32,717 nucleotides of DNA, from assembly GCA_945869695.1 (NCBI GenBank), contig CAMBPV010000028.1:1-32717 (forward strand), given 5' to 3'. Below are positions 6,487 to 14,554 of this stretch, in pieces. A model generated the notes under the pieces. The model did not search any database and was not told where the DNA came from. It worked only from the letters and a program-made list of their open reading frames with translations. Numbering within the stretch: position 1 is the first letter of the stretch; each line of letters opens with the position of its first letter. This DNA is from Prosthecobacter debontii (GTDB taxonomy: Bacteria; Verrucomicrobiota; Verrucomicrobiia; Verrucomicrobiales; Verrucomicrobiaceae). The position numbers and the translations under genes are program-made.

Positions 6487-9198
6487 CTAAAAGCTAATGG
6501 AGGCACCGACGTTGGCCTCGAAGATACCGGACTGAGCACCTGAGCCACGGCTGTCGGAGTCGTAACGCATCTCTGCAAAAAGGAGGGCGTCGTCCGAGAG
6601 GTAATACTGAGTGCCGACGCCGAGCACATAACCGATGAAACTCTCATCAAAACTGTAGTAGGTGCCCGCTTGCGCGGTAAGCCTGAGTTTATCGGTCAGA
6701 TTCTTCCGGAGGGTGAACTGAATACCGTGGCGGTTCGTGTTGGGGTCGATGAGTGAGCGTGTGGTCTCATTGACATCCGAAGCATACTTCAGGCGCTGAA
6801 AGGTCCCCAGGTATCCAATGTCGATCTCAGGCCTTTTCTCTGTTTCAGTTTTCCAAACGTAGTCAAGTGAAGCGTCCACACCGTAGCCTTGAGCGAGGCT
6901 GATGTTATCAACGCTGACCCATTTGGCGTAGCTTCGAACGTTGATGTTCCAGGGACCTGCGAGGGGTGTTCCGAATTGAAACTCGATCTGATTCTCCCGG
7001 CCGTTGGCTGCTTGAAGGGGAATGCTGTCCATCGCACGAGCATTGCCCATGAAACTAACCGCCCAAGCCAATCCGGGATTGAGGAACCGTCCAAATCGAG
7101 CACCATAGAGCGGGTCACTTTTGCTCACGCCTGCGATGAGCTCGGCGGCGAGATTGGGCCCAAAACGGCGCTGGATGCGGACTCCGCCTTCGGAGCGCTC
7201 CGATCTGCTGCCGAGGGTTGGAGTGAAGGCTGGGTCATCGAGGTAAATGACGTCGTTTTGAGTGAAGGCTCCTATCCTCCATCCATCCCACCAAGGGCTG
7301 TCATAAGAGGCTCCCAGTCCCAGAAGTGAGCCTTGTTCCTCGGTTCGGTATTGGGTGACAACTTTGGCCGTGGGATCCAGGAGTGGAATGGCGAGTCGAC
7401 GATCCCAGCGGGCGCGCATGCGCTCGTAAGGTGTGAAGGCGGGAGCCCGATCCAAAAGCTCCGAGTAGGTGTCCATGGCCTTTTGCCAGTCACCGTTGAG
7501 AAGGTAGGCAGAGCCCAGGCTCGATTTCGCAGCGAATAGCTTCTCAGGCGGCGTCGCTGCCTCGAGTCGCTGAAAATCCTCGCCCGCTCGTTTGACCTTT
7601 TGCTCTCCGAGGAGGATTTCGGCATCGAGGATTTTTGCTTCGGATATTTCGTTTCCGAACTCGGTTTTAAATTGATCCCGAATGTGGCGCGCACGTTGGA
7701 CTCGGCGGTCACGTAAGGCGGTGTAGGCCGAATCGAGAACCTCGGTTTTGCGGACATTGACCAGCCCGTCGAGTGCGCGGCGACGATGGTCCCAGTCATA
7801 GCGAGGATCATCGAGAATCAATTGGTATGCCGCTCGCGCTTCCTCATATTCTTTCCGTTCAAGGCGCACGTCTCCCAGGGTGTCCTGCAATGGGAAGGGC
7901 TGATTTTTGGGCCAAACTTTTTGTTTCTCCAACAAGATGTCGAGAGCTTCGGCACCTCCCCCGAGTCGGGCCATTTTAGCGGCTTTGTATCCAGTGGTCT
8001 CAATGTCGTCAGCGTGTTCTTTCTCCAAGACTGAGAGCAAGGTGGTCGCGTTTTCGGTCTCTCCCCGATCTGCTGCGGCGACTGCCAACTCCCCCTTTTT
8101 GATGATGCTGGTGGTGCTGATGCCTTTTTGGGCATCAAGACGAGCGGTCTCGTCAAAGGCAGGATTCTCCGCCACGGCGGCGAAGGTCTCGGCTGCAGCG
8201 TCGAGTTTTCGCGATTGAAGTTGGGCATGCGCGAGCAATCTCTGATAAGGGAAAACGGCTTTCGCTGACCAGGAGGCGCGGAGGTTCTCGATCAAAGCGA
8301 GCGCATCCTTGTCACGGCCGGCGTAGCGCAGGCAGTCCACCCGAAACTCGATGATCGATGGGTTCTGTGGATGCTCCGTCATCAAAGCGGCTGACCGTTC
8401 ATCTGCTCTTTTAGGGTCGTTCACGACCTCTTTGCGAGTGGATTCGATCTTCTTTTCAACCATCACCTGCTCATAGTGAATATCCGCCTTTTGGCGCATT
8501 TCATCCGGGTAAGTGACATCGCGGATCAGTTCCGAGAATGCCTTTTCTGCTTCGTCCCACCTTTTGAGATCAAAGTAGCAGGCAGCCAGTGAATCGAGGT
8601 ATGGAAATTTCGCGCCCGGGAAATTGAGCTCGCGGAGTTTTTCGAGAATGAAGGCGGCTTCACCCAATTGTTTTTGCGTGATCAGGGAGTTGGCCTGAGC
8701 CGCGACGGCCTCGGGATCGGTGGTCTTTTCGCCGGTCAGAAGGCGGGAGGTGACCTCTTCCAGATAGCCCGGCTTCCGCACTTCAGGACTCTGATTCATG
8801 GATTGCAGCAGCCTGAGTGCATCGGCTTGTTCGGGGACCCGTTGTTGAACGATCCGGGCCACTGCTTGCATCATGGCTAGGTTTCCCATTCGCTCGTAGA
8901 TGCGGAGGAATTCAATCAGTTCCCCCGTGGATTTTTCGCTCAAGGTTTCGAGGACCTTCCTTTCTTCCTCGGTGAATCCGATGGCGGCCTTCACCTCTGC
9001 GAGTGGTTCGGGGGGAATCGTGAGATCAGGAAAAAGGGGAACTGCCGGGACCACCGCCGGGCGCACCGAGGGCTCTTGCGCTTTCCCGAGTAAACTTGCC
9101 CAAAAACTGATGAGTGCGACGATTCGAACGCCGAATTGCCTTTTGATGCCGCGACTCAAGCGCGGCGACCTGAGGACCACTGGATGGATGGGAATCAT
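6487..9198 (-). CDS. pelB: PelB-like outer-membrane beta-barrel protein with TPR region (back half of PelB)
   Basis: This encodes 903 residues. A hydrophobic segment at about 24-39 ending in KAQ looks like a signal peptide. Residues about 50-595 are TPR-like helical repeats (for example the KRWDEAEKAFSELI unit). From about residue 600 to the end the pattern changes to alternating beta strands, with a final phenylalanine typical of outer-membrane barrels. This matches the C-terminal TPR plus porin part of PelB, through which Pel leaves the cell. P. aeruginosa PelB is one protein of about 1,190 residues; here it is preceded by a separate TPR gene with an ATGA overlap (9195-9198), so PelB appears divided in two. 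No frameshift is needed to explain this, since both halves have proper starts. Confidence 0.83.
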   Translation of the reverse strand: MIPIHPVVLRSPRLSRGIKRQFGVRIVALISFWASLLGKAQEPSVRPAVVPAVPLFPDLTIPPEPLAEVKAAIGFTEEERKVLETLSEKSTGELIEFLRIYERMGNLAMMQAVARIVQQRVPEQADALRLLQSMNQSPEVRKPGYLEEVTSRLLTGEKTTDPEAVAAQANSLITQKQLGEAAFILEKLRELNFPGAKFPYLDSLAACYFDLKRWDEAEKAFSELIRDVTYPDEMRQKADIHYEQVMVEKKIESTRKEVVNDPKRADERSAALMTEHPQNPSIIEFRVDCLRYAGRDKDALALIENLRASWSAKAVFPYQRLLAHAQLQSRKLDAAAETFAAVAENPAFDETARLDAQKGISTTSIIKKGELAVAAADRGETENATTLLSVLEKEHADDIETTGYKAAKMARLGGGAEALDILLEKQKVWPKNQPFPLQDTLGDVRLERKEYEEARAAYQLILDDPRYDWDHRRRALDGLVNVRKTEVLDSAYTALRDRRVQRARHIRDQFKTEFGNEISEAKILDAEILLGEQKVKRAGEDFQRLEAATPPEKLFAAKSSLGSAYLLNGDWQKAMDTYSELLDRAPAFTPYERMRARWDRRLAIPLLDPTAKVVTQYRTEEQGSLLGLGASYDSPWWDGWRIGAFTQNDVIYLDDPAFTPTLGSRSERSEGGVRIQRRFGPNLAAELIAGVSKSDPLYGARFGRFLNPGLAWAVSFMGNARAMDSIPLQAANGRENQIEFQFGTPLAGPWNINVRSYAKWVSVDNISLAQGYGVDASLDYVWKTETEKRPEIDIGYLGTFQRLKYASDVNETTRSLIDPNTNRHGIQFTLRKNLTDKLRLTAQAGTYYSFDESFIGYVLGVGTQYYLSDDALLFAEMRYDSDSRGSGAQSGIFEANVGASISF

Positions 9199-11396
9199 CG
9201 GTTGTTGGGTGTTGAGTTACCCGAAGCAACGGGTGTCCCCTTATTGCGTTGATTCAGATTTTGACTGACCACGGCGAGCGCTTTTGAGTAGGCATCATTG
9301 GCTTCAGGATCGCGGCCTTGGCGGCTGATGGCGTCTCCAAGCAAGATCCAGTCAGATGCGGAGGGTTTCGTGTTTTGGGAAATGTTGAGTTTTGCCAGTC
9401 GCTCTGCTTCCTCAAAATGTCCTGCGAGAAGGCGAGCTGTGCCGATTCTGGAGTAGTTGATCTGTTCCATTGGCACCGTGGCGAATAGTTTTTCCCCACG
9501 GGTCAGGTCTCCGGCCAAAATACACGCGACGGCGAGGTCCAGTCGGGTGGACTCTGGCAGCGGCTGACGTTTTTCAAAATCAGCGCCTACGATGTTGAGG
9601 ACGTCCTTACAGCGAAGGGTGTGAATCGCGGCTGAAAGAGCGAGGATCTGAGCGTCCAATCGATTCTGCGTTACCGGATGGAGGAGCTCGGCAAGGGCGG
9701 CATCGAAGCTCTCTTGATCGAGCAAAAGGGTGGCGAGCTCGATGCGGAGTGAAGGGCTCTGCGGCATCTTTTTGATACCCTCTCTGAGGATGCTCAAGGG
9801 CTTCTCGTCATCGTTCTCCTGACGCGCAACCTCTGACATACGGAGGTAGAGCTCGGGCGTGGCATCACGGGGGCGCGTGCTGATGATTTGCAGTGCGCGT
9901 TGCAGGGAAGTGGGTCGATCGAGAGACTCTGCGAGCATGGTGTAGTTTTCCAAAGTGTCCGAGTCAAAATCCGCCGGGCTGAGAGAATCAAGTTCACGCA
10001 GGGCGCCCTCGGTTTGACCGTTGCGTATCCGAAGCGCCGCCAGCATTTTAATTCCCGGCGCGTGGGTGGGAAAGTTGCGGAGAAAACGCTCGAAAGCGGC
10101 GATGGCAGTCGCCGTGTCCGCTGTGGCTTCCTTTAAACAAGCCAGCTCGTAGGCGGCCGCGAGATCTTCAGGGTTTTCATCCACCCATTCCTCGAACATG
10201 GCCAGTGCTTCTTCGGGCTTACCGTTGGATGCAATGAGACGCGCCGTCTGGATGTGGAGTTGCTGTTTTGAGATGAGTCCGTCGAGCGATTGAAGAACGA
10301 GCGCAGTGTCTTCTCCTCGGCCCAGGTAGTTTGAGAGCGGCAGGAAGCGATCCAAAAGAGAGAGATCCCCTGCTGACAGCAGCCTTTGAATGTGGGCGTA
10401 GGCTTTCTCTGGCAGAAGATTCCAGTCTGCGATCTCGGCTGCGCGTTTCAGCCATTTTTTGTATTCAGTTGTTTGAGTCTTGGGTTGTTTGGCCTCGGCG
10501 ATCAATTGTGGGCAGGTCCAACTCGCCTCCGGAAAGGTGGACAGGAAGCTCTCGACCCAAGGGAGGATTTCCTTCGACCGCTCGGACAAGACGGCGGCGC
10601 GGTGGGTGCGCTCCATGAGGTCTGCAGAGGTGGGTGTGATGCTGGGAAGGCGATTAAACTCTTGGATGCAGGCTTCGAGCGCTTCGCCGGGGAGGTTGGC
10701 TTCGAGCGCGAGTGAGAACTGCATTTCCCGAGCTGTTTTTTTCTCCTCAGGACTGAGTTCATTCCCCTCACGCAGCATCCAATGGCGGAAGGTCTCCATG
10801 GCCTCAGGTTGGCGACCCGCCCAGCGGGAAGCGCGCACCATTTCTTCGACCGTGGTCCAGGTGGACTCCGTGGAGCGGCATGACTGGCGGAGAAGTTCCG
10901 AGGCCATGGCGGGCAAGTTGGAACTGATGGCATTCCGGGCCATGATTTCGTACGCCTCCAGTCTCATGGAGTCGGGCATTTCAAGGCTGCGCGGCAAAAC
11001 GAGGTCGACGGCCTCTGAGGCTGAAATGGGCTCCACATAGCGAATCCCTGCGATCACAAAGCAGTGGAAAAACTCATCGTATTTGAGTTTGCCGGGTCCG
11101 CCCAAAATGGATTTCAACTGCTGACGCGGATCGAGTGTCGCCAAAGTGGAGAGTGCTTGCAGGCGCTCTGTGGTTAGAGATTTCAGGGCCTCGATGCTGG
11201 TGCGGCCGTCGCGAAAACGATCGACTGCCAACACGGGGGTGATACTGGCACACAGGCGCTCTCTGAGGATGCCTTCACGAAGTTCTTTCTGACTGGGGAT
11301 CAATAGGAATGCAAAGGCGATGCCGCTCAAGATCAGAAGAAGAATCTTCCGAGGAGAGAGCGCCTGAGGTGGTTTGTCTTCAGTTTGCGGCAGCAT
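9195..11396 (-). CDS. Membrane-anchored TPR protein, probable front half of PelB
   Basis: This encodes 733 residues. An N-terminal hydrophobic helix at about residues 18-34 sits just behind a short cytosolic, basic stretch, like an uncleaved inner-membrane anchor. The rest is alpha-helical and repeat-rich, with clear TPR units (for example NGKPEEALAMFEEWVDENPE, and the C-terminal DPEANDAYSKALAVV). It lies between pelA, which it overlaps by 17 bases, and the barrel-bearing pelB part, which it overlaps by 4 bases. This is where the N-terminal TPR portion of PelB would be. The likely role is a periplasmic TPR scaffold that recruits PelA and guides the polymer from the inner membrane to the barrel. 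I see no barrel in it. The assignment rests on position and architecture. Confidence 0.72.
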   Translation of the reverse strand: MLPQTEDKPPQALSPRKILLLILSGIAFAFLLIPSQKELREGILRERLCASITPVLAVDRFRDGRTSIEALKSLTTERLQALSTLATLDPRQQLKSILGGPGKLKYDEFFHCFVIAGIRYVEPISASEAVDLVLPRSLEMPDSMRLEAYEIMARNAISSNLPAMASELLRQSCRSTESTWTTVEEMVRASRWAGRQPEAMETFRHWMLREGNELSPEEKKTAREMQFSLALEANLPGEALEACIQEFNRLPSITPTSADLMERTHRAAVLSERSKEILPWVESFLSTFPEASWTCPQLIAEAKQPKTQTTEYKKWLKRAAEIADWNLLPEKAYAHIQRLLSAGDLSLLDRFLPLSNYLGRGEDTALVLQSLDGLISKQQLHIQTARLIASNGKPEEALAMFEEWVDENPEDLAAAYELACLKEATADTATAIAAFERFLRNFPTHAPGIKMLAALRIRNGQTEGALRELDSLSPADFDSDTLENYTMLAESLDRPTSLQRALQIISTRPRDATPELYLRMSEVARQENDDEKPLSILREGIKKMPQSPSLRIELATLLLDQESFDAALAELLHPVTQNRLDAQILALSAAIHTLRCKDVLNIVGADFEKRQPLPESTRLDLAVACILAGDLTRGEKLFATVPMEQINYSRIGTARLLAGHFEEAERLAKLNISQNTKPSASDWILLGDAISRQGRDPEANDAYSKALAVVSQNLNQRNKGTPVASGNSTPNNR

Positions 11397-14355
11397 AGGG
11401 AGGACGTTGAATGGTTAATGCGACCGTCGAGTGCGCGGGCAGGCTAAGTTTGAGCAGGCCATTGGCATCGGCTTTGAGTCTGCCGTTTTCCTTGTTTTGA
11501 TGGATGTCCACATAGGCTCCGGGGCGGATGCCGCCAAAGGTAACTTGAACGGTGTCCCACCCCTTCACTTGGAAGAGGGCGTGCATAGGGTTCAGTTCGT
11601 GAAACTGGATCCCTGCGGAGCTGTCCACGAGTCTGAGGTGGTCGGGGTCAAAGGTGAGAGCGTCAGCCAGCTTGAGTTCCGTCCGGGCTTCTCCGGTTGT
11701 ATGGATGTAGGTGACGGAGCCTTCCGTTTTGTAACCACTGACTCCTTTGCATAGATGCAGATCGGGAATGCCTGCATCGGCAGGAATTCTGAGAGTCTTG
11801 AGTTTTCCGCTGTTCGCGATCAGCCAATGATCCGCGCCAATCGAGTAGATCTTGGTGCGCCTGGCATCCCGGACGATCGATGCATATTCGAGTGCGGTGA
11901 TCGGATGCAGGGGCTGAGACATGCACCAATCGTGTATTTTTTCCAGAGCCCTCATCGAGGACAAAAACGTCGAGCTGTAGAAGTGATAGTACACGTTCAC
12001 AGGCTTGAGCCTGCGAGGCTTCTCGGTGCGTTCAAATGTATCAATCACATCCGCAAATCCGCCGAAGAAGGGCCCTTGGAATCCATTGGCATACATGAAT
12101 TCATTCTGATTGGCGGCGAAGATTTGCAGCTCATCTCCCCAAGGCATGGTGCGAGGAGCGACCTCGGAGAGTCCGGGGTAAAGGCGGGAAATGATGGTGT
12201 CACCACCGTTCATGTTTTCGACTCCGGCTTCACGGCAGATTTGGAGTGCACGCACGCCGGGACGGCAGTTGCCGGACCAGAGCATGAGTTCGACCTTTTT
12301 GTTTTTTGGGAGGAGATTTTGATTGATGTAATCGATGGAGCCTTTGATCTCCCGCTCGAGATCGACCGTCGGGTAGCTCACGGAGTCATTGAGTTGGACA
12401 TTGACTCGATCAAAGTGGCCCGGATTGGGGTCTGCGGGGTCCCACGAAAAGGGATGGGTGTAGGAGTGAGAGCCGGCTTGGACATTTGGGAGAGCGAAGA
12501 TGGAGCGGGCGATGTTTTCATACCGCTGACGGTCCTCTGGCTTGAGGGTCTTGAGCAGACCCCGGGTGTCGGCTTCGACGATGGAAGCCGTCACAGGCAG
12601 GGGATAACGCTCGAGGATTTTAGTGCGGATCACCTCGGCGCAGGTCGGATGTCCCGGGTAGTGGGTGAGTGAGGCGAATCCATCTCCATCAATGTGACTG
12701 TAGAAGAGTCTCTTCCCGTCGCGCGTTGTCGTGTCTGGAACGGGGAAAGAGGGCGCGGCTTTGAGCCATTGTCCGAGGAATCGGAACGGATCGGCATAGA
12801 ACAGTCGATTCTCCTGCGAGGCTCGCAAGACGACGTACGGCTCTAACCACATTCCTCCCCAGGGCGCCAGAAAGACCGGGTCAAAGCGGGCTGGGTTGCC
12901 GAGCTTATCCTCGCCCGAAATCGAAAGATAGACCTGAGCGATGGCAGGGGCTGTGATGTCCTTGAATCCAAGGGAGCGAGGGGCGACGCTGGCCTCTGCA
13001 TTCATCATGGTGCCATCCATCTTTGAGATGGATGGTTTTTGCACTCCGTGAATGGCGCGCAGCGTGCCGGTGAAGCCAAAGCTGGTGGTGAGCAGATCCT
13101 TTACGCTGTCGTCTGTGAAGGGGATATCCCCAGTGAAGAGAATGGGAATTCCGAGATCCTTTTTGCGCATCAGCCATTCTGCGGTGGGTCTTTCCTGCTC
13201 GGGGCTGAGTTTCAAGAACTCGTCCAGGATGATTCCTGCAAAGTTTGAGGGAAGGGGCTCGGGCAATGGGTTCTTTCCGATGTCGATGTATTCGACCTCG
13301 TAGCCCATGTGCTCGAGCGTCGTCTGGAGGTGCTCGGCGGTCATGGTGTCGATGGGCCAAGTTGAGGGCTTGTCTGCAAAGGCGGGGTCCCAACCGAAGA
13401 CAACGAGGATGCGCCTGGAAATGGAATGAATGGGTGCGAGAAGGGTTCCGTTCAATTCAGGGGTCGTGACGAGCGGGATGCAGCCGAGGTTTTGCAGTCT
13501 TTCCGCCGTTTTTTCTGCGATCACTTTTTCTGAGGGTGAAACATAGTCCACTGCATAGACCTGAAGATCGTGCATTCGGACGCCGCGGATCTTGCCTTCG
13601 AGCCACTCTGAGTCCTGGGCTGAAACTTTACGGTAGCTCCTGCTGGATGGGTCAAAGGTCTGGTAAACGCTTTCGACCAGCACTCCCTGAATCGAGGTGG
13701 CAACATCATCGATGAGGTCGAATCCGCGATTCAACACGATTTTGGCATCGGGGTATTTTTTGCGGAGTTCCTTGATGAGGCGAACCATTGCCATGTGGCA
13801 CTGGGCAGCTTTTTGGGGGTCGTTTTTTGCGATGAGCGACGCGCTGTCGAGGGTATCGAGGAAGAATCCATCGAAGCCCCGTTCCAATGTTCGTTTTGCG
13901 AGTTGATCGATGATAAAGGGAATCCAACTCGGATGGGTGATGTCGAGGAGTTCACTGTCCCAGTCTTGATTCTTTCCAATGACGGGAACCTTCTGCTCCG
14001 CGGCCAGCTTGGCGGCGAGGGTCCCGGGTTTGATCTCCACCGTGCTGAGGTAACCAAGATAGGTGTGGGAAAGCGCGTGTCCCGGCGATAGATCCACGGC
14101 CGCTTCCGAGTCGAGAATGCAGAAATCGAAAGCGACGAGGTCCTCAGCATCGGGCTTGGCTGAGTAGTTGATGTATAGGCTTGATTGAATGGGTTGGATG
14201 GGTTTGGCCTCCATGCTGGGACCGGAGAGCAAAGCGAAGATCCCGAGAACGACCGCGCAAATCGGAAGCGAAGCCCACCGATTCATTCCGCGCAATGGCC
14301 GAGCCCGCCGTGGGACGGTGCGGTCGAATGAAATGTTGGTGGCTACAGAAAACAT
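11380..14355 (-). CDS. pelA: PelA, periplasmic glycoside hydrolase and polysaccharide deacetylase
   Basis: This encodes 991 residues (P. aeruginosa PelA: 948). A hydrophobic export segment spans about 28-44; a second possible start is the ATG at 14286 (residue 24), directly before it. Domains in order: a TIM-barrel hydrolase of the GH166 type (about 55-300) with GFDGFFLDTLD and a probable catalytic E228 in LVESV; a middle domain (about 310-530); a deacetylase domain (about 545-800) with D556 and D558 in SHIDGDGF and H630/H634 in SHSYTH; and a beta-rich C-terminus. These match the D-x-D and H-x3-H metal ligands of PelA. Known PelA partly deacetylates Pel for export and can cut it. This is the first gene of the operon and its end overlaps the next gene by 17 bases. 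No catalytic residue appears lost. Confidence 0.92.
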   Translation of the reverse strand: MFSVATNISFDRTVPRRARPLRGMNRWASLPICAVVLGIFALLSGPSMEAKPIQPIQSSLYINYSAKPDAEDLVAFDFCILDSEAAVDLSPGHALSHTYLGYLSTVEIKPGTLAAKLAAEQKVPVIGKNQDWDSELLDITHPSWIPFIIDQLAKRTLERGFDGFFLDTLDSASLIAKNDPQKAAQCHMAMVRLIKELRKKYPDAKIVLNRGFDLIDDVATSIQGVLVESVYQTFDPSSRSYRKVSAQDSEWLEGKIRGVRMHDLQVYAVDYVSPSEKVIAEKTAERLQNLGCIPLVTTPELNGTLLAPIHSISRRILVVFGWDPAFADKPSTWPIDTMTAEHLQTTLEHMGYEVEYIDIGKNPLPEPLPSNFAGIILDEFLKLSPEQERPTAEWLMRKKDLGIPILFTGDIPFTDDSVKDLLTTSFGFTGTLRAIHGVQKPSISKMDGTMMNAEASVAPRSLGFKDITAPAIAQVYLSISGEDKLGNPARFDPVFLAPWGGMWLEPYVVLRASQENRLFYADPFRFLGQWLKAAPSFPVPDTTTRDGKRLFYSHIDGDGFASLTHYPGHPTCAEVIRTKILERYPLPVTASIVEADTRGLLKTLKPEDRQRYENIARSIFALPNVQAGSHSYTHPFSWDPADPNPGHFDRVNVQLNDSVSYPTVDLEREIKGSIDYINQNLLPKNKKVELMLWSGNCRPGVRALQICREAGVENMNGGDTIISRLYPGLSEVAPRTMPWGDELQIFAANQNEFMYANGFQGPFFGGFADVIDTFERTEKPRRLKPVNVYYHFYSSTFLSSMRALEKIHDWCMSQPLHPITALEYASIVRDARRTKIYSIGADHWLIANSGKLKTLRIPADAGIPDLHLCKGVSGYKTEGSVTYIHTTGEARTELKLADALTFDPDHLRLVDSSAGIQFHELNPMHALFQVKGWDTVQVTFGGIRPGAYVDIHQNKENGRLKADANGLLKLSLPAHSTVALTIQRPPYAAAN

Positions 14356-14554
14356 TGTCTGATCAGCGTTGGGATTATCAAAATTGGAAACCTTATTATA
14401 TTAGAGTTTCAGAATGGAGAATCAAGACAATAAGTACCAGAATTTGAACTCTTTTTTAAAAACTGAGAGTTAATTTTGAGCGTTTTCTCGAAAATGACGA
14501 TTCTCTTGTGACTCCCTCCCGGCTTGCCCCTGCACCGACTCTCGGTTAGGTAGC
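14356..14554. other. AT-rich divergent intergenic region between pelA and dnaE
   Basis: This 199-base gap is the longest gene-free stretch in the window. Bases about 14380-14480 are clearly richer in A and T than the flanking genes. It must hold control signals for both the pel operon (minus) and dnaE (plus). On the plus strand TTGAAC at 14444-14449 could be a -35 element, but the possible -10 boxes lie too far away (19-20 bases) to call with confidence. I see no convincing long inverted repeat or riboswitch-like fold. Confidence 0.5.
14395..14425 (-). promoter_or_regulatory. Candidate sigma70-type promoter of the pel operon
   Basis: On the minus strand, TTGATT (14425-14420) is followed after 16 bases by TAATAT (14403-14398), overlapping a perfect TATAAT (14400-14395) at 19-base spacing. 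It lies in an AT-rich stretch and would start transcription about 30-35 bases before the pelA ATG. No other good match is seen between pelA and dnaE on this strand. The call is from sequence pattern only. Confidence 0.45.

Noticed and set aside
9254..9499. Small plus- and minus-strand frames inside the TPR genes (such as this one)
   Set aside because: They are shadows in other frames of the long pelB-like genes, with no independent ribosome sites or recognisable products.
6487..11396. Split pelB as a frameshifted pseudogene
   Set aside because: Each part has its own start, membrane or export signal and full-length open frame, and they overlap as ATGA, which is typical of organised operons.
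11755..12672. 305-residue open frame on the plus strand within pelA
   Set aside because: It is fully antisense to the PelA deacetylase region, lacks family features, and is explained by pelA codon use.
14444..14475. Plus-strand promoter for dnaE (TTGAAC followed by TTAATT)
   Set aside because: The spacing is 19-20 bases and the -10 match is poor, so I describe it only as a possibility within the intergenic entry.
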